Source: Icerya purchasi
Taxonomy: Eukaryota; Arthropoda; Insecta; Hemiptera; Monophlebidae
Length of the DNA stretch: 64,000 bases
Assembly: GCA_039619475.1 (NCBI GenBank)
Contig: CM077115.1
Span: 133,932,172 to 133,996,171 of the forward strand
Direction of reading: 5' to 3'
The translations under genes were made by a program, and so were the position numbers. Positions 56,450 to 64,000 of the stretch are shown here, one piece after another. Positions within the stretch are counted from its first letter, which is position 1; every line of letters begins with the position of its first letter. The notes below the pieces were generated by a model. It saw only the letters and a list, made by a program, of their open reading frames with translations, made no database searches and was not told the origin of the DNA.

Positions 56450-58470
56450 AGAACGGATCAAAAATACGATTACCGCTCACGAACTTAATCTCGAAATTGA
56501 TAAATTTCAAAAATTCATTAAATCAATTATGCTCTGCAGTATAGCTAGAAAGAAATAATTATAACGACTGCTGGAACCCTAAATTAGAAAAATTTAAAAT
56601 GTCTATAAATCGACTAAGGGAAAAACTAATTCAAAGTACAATGTAAACGCGTAATTTATAAAATAATATTAAAAGAACTGAATAAGAATTATAAAAAAAT
56701 GAATCGAGACAACCAAATTTAATAGATGGAAAAAATTTTTCGAAGAATCGAAGGCCTGGGGGGGGGCAAACCCTATAAAATAGTTTTTGAAAAGTTTAGA
56801 AAATTTCAATTTCCAGCTTTAAAAGTGTCCAACGTAATAATTACAAAAAAGCGAAGATAAACGTACTGCTCTGCTCAACAACTTTTTCCCCAATAAAACG
56901 GATATTCTTATCCAAGAATTAAAAATTGCCGGAAAAGTTAGAAATTTTAATATTAATAATTTGGAATTAACAGAGCTATAATTAATAAAATTAATAAAAA
57001 AAAAAGCGGCAGCTATAGTGATCGTATCTCTAACGTAATAATCAAGATGATTCACTTCGAGGATCCCGAACTATTCCGAATAATTTTCGAAAACTGCACT
57101 GAATTCCATCCTAAAGCCTGGAAAACCACCGGTGATATTTTACTTTTCAACAAACCGAATAAGAACTTGACAACATTACATGCAGCGGATATAGGCGCCA
57201 ATCATCTTGTTAAATGGTGTTAGTGAAGTGCTCGAAAAAATAATTAACGAAGAATTGTTGCGGGATTATGAGAAAGCATTCTTCATAAAAATCAATTTGG
57301 TTTTCGCCGTGGTCGTTCGCCTGAAACAGTTATCAAGGGTGCTTATAGTTGTTATAACTACATTGACGGCGCTTTATGAACTAATAAAATCAACGTGGTG
57401 ATTACTTTTTGATGTAAAGGACGCTTCCGACAACCACAAGCATAGATCATCGAAATTCTTAAAAATTTTAAAATTAACGGAGGAACAATTATAAACTTAA
57501 TTATTCACTACCTTTCAGAAAGGAAAGCTAGAATCAAATTGGATAACTTTTCAGTTGAAAAGAATATAATAGCTGTGGTGGTGTTTCTCAGGGTTCGGTT
57601 ATGGGACCGACACTCTGAAATATACTCGATTCCTGCGTTCATAAAACTATGGATGAATTCTGCATGAAATATAAAATTTTGGCTGAAATTGTTAGTTTCG
57701 CGGATGATTTGTGTGCTGTTGTAATAACTCTGAATAATACAAATGAAATCGATAATAATTAGTTATTCGTCACAAGCTAAATAACATATTTTCTGACTGC
57801 GGTCTTGAGTTTTCCCTAGAAAAGTCTGCCATGACGATAACGACTAATAAACCATGTACAAATTTTAGAGCTAAACTGAAATTTAATAAACTGCTTTACC
57901 ATCAAACAATACCCATTGTTAAATTTGTGAAATATCTCGGAATAATTATAGATAATAAACTTAAATTTAATCGTCATGTTAAATATATCTAAATGACGAA
58001 ATCAATAAAGTATTTTAAATGCTATTAAAACTTCCAGAAAATATTAGAGGTGTTAAATATAAGGGAAGAGCTATAATGTATATATTGTGCAATCTATCTA
58101 TAATTACGGTGCAAGTACGTACATGTTAAAATTAAATAAATTAGCGTTCAAATCGATTATAAGTAAACAAAGAGTTATATAGAACTGTGTCGACAGCTGC
58201 GGCTCCAGTGATCACCGGTCTTTACCCAATAGATTTATGCTAGTTCAAGGCGGCTTTAACATCTGAATTTATGATGTACAAGTCAGATAGAATTAATAAA
58301 GCTCTAGAGTTACCTTTTTGCTCAGTTCTATGAAACGAGCGTAACATATGATGGGGTTTTGCAGATGTTAAAAGTTTTAAAAAATATATTAACACATTGG
58401 TCAACAACGTATGGAAGGATCGTTGGAAACTACTGGTAGGCAAACTCATCTGTTTTTTCCTGATATAAAA
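56450..58470 (+). pseudogene. Decayed R1-type non-LTR retrotransposon, RT domain
   Basis: Plus-strand segments in order: KAWKTTGDILLFNKPN (about 57110-57160); SEVLEKIINEELLRD (57219-57265); QFGFRRGRSPETVIKGAYS-like sequence (57290-57350; usual form qfGFr.grst.dAi); VSQGSVMGP-like sequence (57590-57610); AEIVSFADDLCAVV (57675-57720), with the RT catalytic ADD intact; FSDCGLEFSLEKSAMTITTN (57795-57850); and KFVKYLGIIIDNKLKFNRHV (57925-57985). Stops and frameshifts are frequent. The segment order is that of R1-like elements. The C-terminal knuckle domain is not seen; a tandem array starts soon after. Confidence 0.8.
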
Positions 58471-58879
58471 AAGTAAGGCTTGGTTTAAAATATTTGGACA
58501 TCAACTACTTCACCAGTCAGGCTCTTTCCGGGGTCGTGGTAATTTTTAGAATTCCGTATACATATAATGTACGGAATCCTTATAAGATGGTACACAAATG
58601 ACAAAAATATCAAATAAAAATCAATAATTAACGAACGGCTTGACTTATGAACTTCAAATTTGGAACATAAATTACAATTAAAATTATCTTTAAAACGATC
58701 TATAACTTGAAGTTGACCGATTAACCTGGGCGGCAAAAAACCCAAAAAACCGTCAAGAATATATAATATGGTACATAAAACTACCTCAAAAATCACTTAA
58801 AAAATCATAACTCGTCACTAGATAAACCTATAACGCTGAAATTCAAAATATAAACTACAATGCAGGAGTACTTTCATAA
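58471..58879. other. Array flank with satellite-like wording
   Basis: Phrases such as AACTTCAAATTTGGAACATA and ATCATAACTCGTCACTAG resemble, but do not clearly match, the units of the array that follows. It may be a diverged edge of the array. Confidence 0.4.
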
Positions 58880-60895
58880 AATCAAAAAATTACGGTACAA
58901 AAGTTATGTAAAGTCGCCCAAAAGTTCAAAAAACCGCAAAAAATGACGTGTCCCCCCCCTTAGCGCCGCAATTATTGTAGTTAAAAATTTCGAATGGGGC
59001 TAAAAATACGCACATACCCGTATATTTCTCTAGTTTGAAACATCCGGATTTCCAACATCAAAACTGGACCCTCGGGGCGACGAAAGCTCGAAATTTTGTA
59101 AAAAAATATTTTTTTTTACAGGCATGCGATATATCGATGGAAAGATCGCTATTTGTCGGGAACGAAACCGAATTTCATTTCCTTAACGAAACTTTCAAAG
59201 TTGCCGTAAAGTTCAAAAAAGCGCGAAAAATGACGTGTCCCCCCCCTAGCGCCGCGAATATTACCGATAAAAATTTTGAACACAGTTAAAAATATGCGCT
59301 TCCACGTATATTTCTCTAGTTTGGAACATCCGAGTTTCCAGCTTTAAAATTGGACCCTCGGGGCACCCAAAGCTCGAGATTTTGGAAAAAAATTTTTTTT
59401 TTCTTGGGCTTGTGATATATCATTAGAAAGATCTCTAGTAGTCGGGAACGAAACCGAATTTCATTTTCTTAACCAAACTTTCAAAGTTGCGATAAAGCTC
59501 AAAAAAGCTCGAAAAATTGCGCGTCCCCTAGCGCTGCGAGTATTATAGCTAAAAATTTAAAACATGGTTAAAAATACGTGCTTCCACGTATATATCTGTA
59601 ATTTGGTACGTCCGGGTCTCAAGCTTTAAAAATAAAACTCCGGGCCTTCGAAAGCTCAAAATTTTGTAAAAAAATATTTTTTTTTTCCGGTAATGTAATA
59701 TATCGTTTGAAAGATCGCTATTTATCAGGAACAAAACCTTATATCATTTTCTTTACCAAAAAATTCAAAGTCGCCGTAAAGTTCAAAAAAGCGCGAAAAA
59801 TGACGTGTCCCCCCCCTAGCGACGCAAATATTACAGCTAAATATTTTGAACACGGTTAAAAATATGCGCATCTACGTATATTTCTCTAATTCGACACATA
59901 CAGGTTTCCAGTTTTAAAATTAGACCCTTGGGGCGCCGAAAGCTCAAAATTTTGAAATAAAATATCTTTTTTTTCGGGTTGTGATATATTATTAGAAAGA
60001 TCGCTATTCGTCGGGAACGAAACCGTATTTCATTTTTTTAACGAAATTTTCAAAGTTCCGAAAAGTTCAAAAAAACAAAAATAATTATGTGTCTCTCCAC
60101 TAGCTCCACGAATATTACGGCTGAAAATTTTGAACGCGGCTAAAAACGTGCTGATCCTCTTATATTTTTCTAGTTTATAACATTTGGATTTTTAGTTTTA
60201 AAATTGGACCCTTAAGGCGCCGAAAGTGCGAAATTTTGAAGAAAAATTTTTATTTTTCTGACGCATGTTATATACCGTTTGAAGGATCGCTATCTGTCGG
60301 GAAAGAAACCGTATTTCATTTTCTTAATTGAACTTTCAAAGTTTGCTGAAAAGTTCGAAAAAGCGCGAGAATTGATTTGTGACGTGAGTATTATAGCTAA
60401 AAATTTTGAGGAAAGTAGTAAATATGGGCATCCATGTATATTTCTCTGGTTTGGAACATCTAAGTTTCCAATTTTAAAATTAGTGGCTTGGGGCTCTGAA
60501 AGCTCGAAATTTTGTAAAAAGAAATTTTTTTCAAGTGTATTATTATTGGAAAGAGCGCTATTTTTTGGGAACGGACCCGTATTTCGTTTTCTTAACGAAA
60601 CTGTTTGAAATTTACTAAAAGTTCATAAAATTCTGAAAAATGACGTGTAGCCCCGCTTGTAATTTATGTATTGTAGTTCAAGATTTTGAACAATGTTAAA
60701 AAAATGTGCGTCCCTGTTTATTTATTTACTTTGGAACATCTAGGTTTCCATCTTAAAATTCAGAACCTTAAGCGCGGAAAGCTCGAAAGTTTCAAAAATA
60801 ATATTTTTTTTCCGGTCATGATCGATGGAAAGATCGTTATTTGTCGAGAACGAAACCATTAGTTATTTCCTTAACGAAACTTTCAAACCTTGATG
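58880..60895 (+). repeat. Tandem repeat array, period about 284 bp, seven units
   Basis: The reference point GACGTGTCCCC (or its diverged form) recurs at 58946, 59232, 59519, 59802, about 60086, about 60373 and 60642, giving spacings of 286, 287, 283, 284, 287 and 269. Each unit contains CCCCCCCTAGCGCCGCGA, GCTAAAAATTTTGAACACGG, TATATTTCTCTAGTTTGGAA, GGACCCTCGGGGCGCCGAAA, GATATATC.TTGGAAAGATC and GGGAACGAAACCGAATTTCA. The middle units are most alike; the sixth lacks the C-rich core, and the last is the most diverged. No frame is conserved between units, so it is satellite-like rather than coding. Confidence 0.92.
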
Positions 60896-60985
60896 TTCCA
60901 AACTTGAGAAATATATGTCGAAGCGCATATGTTTAACCCTGTTCAAAATTTTTAGCTGTAATACTCGCGGCGCTAGAGGGGGGAA
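60892..60985 (-). repeat. Inverted partial unit closing the tandem array
   Basis: GATGTTCCAAACTTGAGAAA, GCGCATATGTTTAACC, GTTCAAAATTTTTAGCTGTA and CTCGCGGCGCTAGAGGGGGG are the reverse complement of the first third of the array unit. The array thus ends with a head-to-head junction at about 60890. Confidence 0.9.
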
Positions 60986-62984
60986 ACTGTTTGAATTTTT
61001 TGGCAACTTTAATAGTTTCTAAATACGGTTCGGAATTATGTTTAGAGACTCCCGTGGAACTGGCGTACGAATTTCGACTGTTACTGGTTGGATGTCGTAT
61101 GGTAACATTATCTGTTGAAAGTTAATATCCGCACGAACGGATAATATTATTCCCCCACGCGCACAACTAGCAAGCGCCGGATTTGATTCGAGAACTTTAT
61201 AGTTTTTTAGTTTTAAATGTTGGTTTTGTTTTAAGTGGGTTTCTTGAATGCACGAAATAAACAGGTTTGTTAATCGGTGTTATTTTTCTTTTTGCTTTAT
61301 CGGAATACGAGATTGCAGCGGTTTTTAGAATTTGGTTCGGATTGTTATAATTTGCGTTAGTAGTGTTAGCATGAGGGATAAGAAACGAAACAGGATCGCA
61401 GGTTTTGGTTTGGTTATTTTCATTACGGCGTGTGTTAGTGTTGTTATGAACTGTAATGAAAGGAACGGACTCACCGCATCATTGTTTAGGTGGTACGTCC
61501 GCCTGATGAAAAACAGATGCGAATAGTATTTCGATTTGTTAAACAATTTAACGCCCTATGCTAGTAAATAAATAAAAAAAAAATATTTAATAATGGTCTA
61601 ACATACTGAGAGAGTCGAAAGAAAATACCGAATTGTTAAAAAATCATCACAGTAGAACGACAGTCTTTTTCACATCGCGGAACTATATCGACCTTTTTTG
61701 GTAAAGTAACCAGTTCGTCTTGCAACCGAAAGAAGTTTAATAACAAAGTAACCAAATCGCCTCGAAATTCGGTTTTCCAATTAGTGACATTTACAAAATT
61801 CGTAAACTATAATTTCGATTACCGTGTCTCTCCCTCCCATTCGCCGAGAATCCAGGATGCAATCACCAACGTACACCAACCTGCCAGCAGGGAACACCAA
61901 CATTCTAGCAGCCGCAGCAGAGTGATACGTAGCATCAATATTATTTCTAATTAATATTTTTTGCGTGTTTTCGTTTATATATTTATTAAATATCTTTGAC
62001 GGTCGGCTATTCAAGAAAGATAGGTGTAGGAATTAACAAAATTACACATTTTAAAAAATCATAAAACCTTAATATTAGTATTATTAAATCTAAACCAATA
62101 ATTTAAAAAAATAAATAAAAAAAGGATTTAATTAATTTTTCTTCATAACCGTTACATTTCACTTCAAATTAATCTAAGTCTTCGATTCAAATTAGTATTT
62201 TGCTTTACTGTTTTAAATTATTATTAGAAAAGATCTTTGAAATTTATTAAGATATTAAATTAAAATAGTAAAATAAAAATAGAAATTTATTCAAACAAAT
62301 TTTCTTACATACTAAATAATTATAGTTATTGTTAACTTTCATACGGAATCCTCAGCGCATGAAACCTCATGCTTGACTGAACTTGTTGTCTCTATAAGAA
62401 AATACTTTACATTGTCAGCGATGACAGTTGTGTGTATTTTGTGACATAAATGTAGCGGATTCGGTCTTCCATGCCTTGTTTCAGTGTTCCTATTTAATCC
62501 ATGTTCGTAAAAAATATAATATTCACCGTAGGCAAATTAATGGCGATTCTAGTATTAATAAGTCGAATTTTAAATCTGTAATGAAATTCTTATAATCAGC
62601 CATGTTGTTTAGAAATAAAAATGATCCCTAATTATTGCTAAGAATATTGCATATATCACGACTCTATGCCTTATCGGCATCATGGTTGCAAAATAGAAAA
62701 AAAAAAAATTGTAACAAAGTAATATTATTTATCTTATCCCGACAGAATTAATTTTATTGGATAATTTTTACTCTGTTCTAATTACGCTGTGCCATTTATT
62801 AAATGAAAAGTGTACAACTTAAACGATCCCTTCCAATTATACACTTAAAAAGAAAAAAAAAAAAAAAAAAAATTTATTAAGTTCTAAACATATTCAGCGT
62901 TAACTGGATACTGCATATTTGTCTAAAAATAAAACCTCCACTTATTAAATGGAAAACACTCTAGAGCGTCGTCCTTTGACTGTA
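60986..62984. other. Non-coding stretch, no gene seen
   Basis: Some 60-95-codon frames on both strands near 61330-61550 and 61781-62014 lack any family resemblance. An A20 run lies near 62850. Confidence 0.4.
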
Positions 62985-63100
62985 GGCCCGTGCCCGGAAA
63001 TTTTGGAAAGGGGGGGTTTTGAAAATTTTCTTCGCGTATTTATTTTATAAATAACAATAACAATACATTTTTCAGAAATATTCGTACTATTAAGGGGCAC
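62985..63100. repeat. Interspersed repeat, copy 2 (partner of 2960-3325)
   Basis: GGCCCGTGCCCGG and a G7 run precede TTTTGAAAATTTTCTTCGCG, TATTTATTTTATAAATAACA and TATTCGTACTATTAA. The last three are shared with 2960-3035. Similarity stops after about 63095. Confidence 0.6.
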
Positions 63101-63710
63101 CACTAGTGTAACCGGCTAAAAAAAAAGTTAATTTTCCGGAATTTCTTTAAAGAAAACTACTGCATCGATTGTTTTGAAATTTTCAGGCTATATTTATACA
63201 TATTTAAAGTTAACATTACGATTCTTTTAGAATAAAAATCTTCAATTTTTCGGTAGTTAATTGGCTATTTCCCCAGCTTCTAAAAAAAAAAAAGTTGCCC
63301 CACTGCTGCAGTGATTGTAGCGTTCACAGTGCCTGAAATCGAAAAAGAAAAACAAAACACGTTAAACTTGAAGATATTACTTATACAATGACCCAAGATA
63401 GAAAAAAAAAAAATTGAAATTTAAAAAATTGGCGGAGTTTTGAAAAAAAATTCTAAATTTCGCTGAAAAATTTGATGATTTTTGGTATGCCAAAATTACA
63501 ATTTTTATGCAATCAAAAAACTGGAGGGTCATTGTATAGAGAAAAAAGTACTAAATAAGATAAAATAAGAATCACGTCGATCGGATGATTTGTTACGGAG
63601 TTAGAACTGCAGCAAATTTGTAAAATGTAGTTTTGAGAAAAACGTGTTTAAAGATAAAAGTAATGATTTCATTGTTACAAATATACCTAGAGCTAATCTG
63701 CTATTCCAGA
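63101..63710. other. AT-rich stretch, no gene seen
   Basis: A-rich runs near 63280 and 63402; nothing else recognised. Confidence 0.45.
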
Positions 63711-63980
63711 GACATATAATATACACCTTCCTCTTCTTCAGGCTGTGCCTGTTGAAGCTCTCCTGATAGCTCAACGACCGTCTTTCGAGGTAGCCAAGTG
63801 ACGATGATCAGCTATGCTTAGCCTCGTTTGGTCTCTTTCAGCGGTATAGTCCCGTGCGGCAGGGCCAATTATTGCTCCCATTACACTCAAAATTTTCAAA
63901 ACCGATGAAAAACCATCATTGAAAATGGAGACAGCAAGATGATTAGATAATTCGATGGTTTTAAGGCCTTAGAGATGTTT
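63711..63980 (-). pseudogene. Possible Mutator-like transposase fragment at window edge
   Basis: The minus strand reads SNHLAVSIFNDGFSSVLKIL, then SVMGAIIGPAARDYTAERDQ and TRLSIADHRHLATSKDGR, followed by a stop. From memory this follows the conserved tail of proteins annotated with a Mutator-like transposase domain in arthropods (FNdG...vl..mGi..G......d..Ri..Ad......K.aR). The segment is interrupted on both sides, and it may continue beyond the right edge. The family assignment is tentative. Confidence 0.45.
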
Positions 63981-64000
63981 TGGAACAAAATGCCACAGCA

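Noticed and set aside
23133..64000. Search for the MMP zinc-binding exon (HExxHxxGxxH) and the HGDGYPFDG segment
   Set aside because: Not found in any plus-strand frame by eye; I do not claim any downstream exon.
1..64000. CRISPR arrays, bacterial operons, riboswitches
   Set aside because: Tandem repeats here lack spacer logic, splice sites and eukaryotic transposons dominate, and there are no ribosome binding sites or operon-like gene runs.

Overview
The window looks like insect nuclear DNA, possibly hemipteran. It is very AT-rich, has long homopolymers and (TA)n runs, no long intact reading frames, and many decayed transposable elements of insect type. I see no operons, bacterial genes, CRISPR arrays or rRNA. 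The species cannot be named from the sequence alone.

The only host gene I can support is on the plus strand. Two exons, 19419-19520 and 22969-23132, join in phase and encode the propeptide of a matrix metalloproteinase (MMP). They carry a peptidoglycan-binding-like fold segment, the cysteine-switch motif PRCGLPD, a furin-type site (RRKR) and the first residues of the catalytic domain. The signal-peptide exon and the zinc-binding exons were not found. From about 23133 onward the window is probably a very large intron, or an intron followed by intergenic DNA.

Nearly everything else recognisable is mobile DNA. Non-LTR retrotransposon remnants occur at 1185-1400, 1740-2968, 3795-4090, 4280-4740, 13455-13742, 20040-21080, 22236-22440, 24125-24560, 26455-26815, 32654-33005, 34826-36725, 46590-48663, 48693-49090, 51010-51360, 52040-52330, 52520-52870, 54120-55030 and 56450-58470. 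The best preserved, at 46590-48663, keeps a complete RNase H active site and is split by a poly(A)-tailed insertion. DNA transposons with resolved ends are a mariner (37585-38842) and a Tc1-like element with long IR/DR-style inverted repeats (43055-44754). Both are dead. There are also a pogo/Jerky-like transposase remnant (49212-50252), a hAT-like MITE family with three copies (one carrying a nested insertion), three large foldback elements, two tRNA-derived SINE candidates, and a small repeat family with (TA)n tails that clusters around 42955-45890.

From 58880 to 60895 there is a tandem satellite-like array with a period of about 284 bp (seven units), ending in an inverted partial unit. It directly follows a decayed retrotransposon. 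A protein-like remnant of unknown origin lies at 33162-33706, and a possible Mutator-like transposase fragment reaches the right edge. Stretches without a call are AT-rich intronic or intergenic DNA in which I see no gene.
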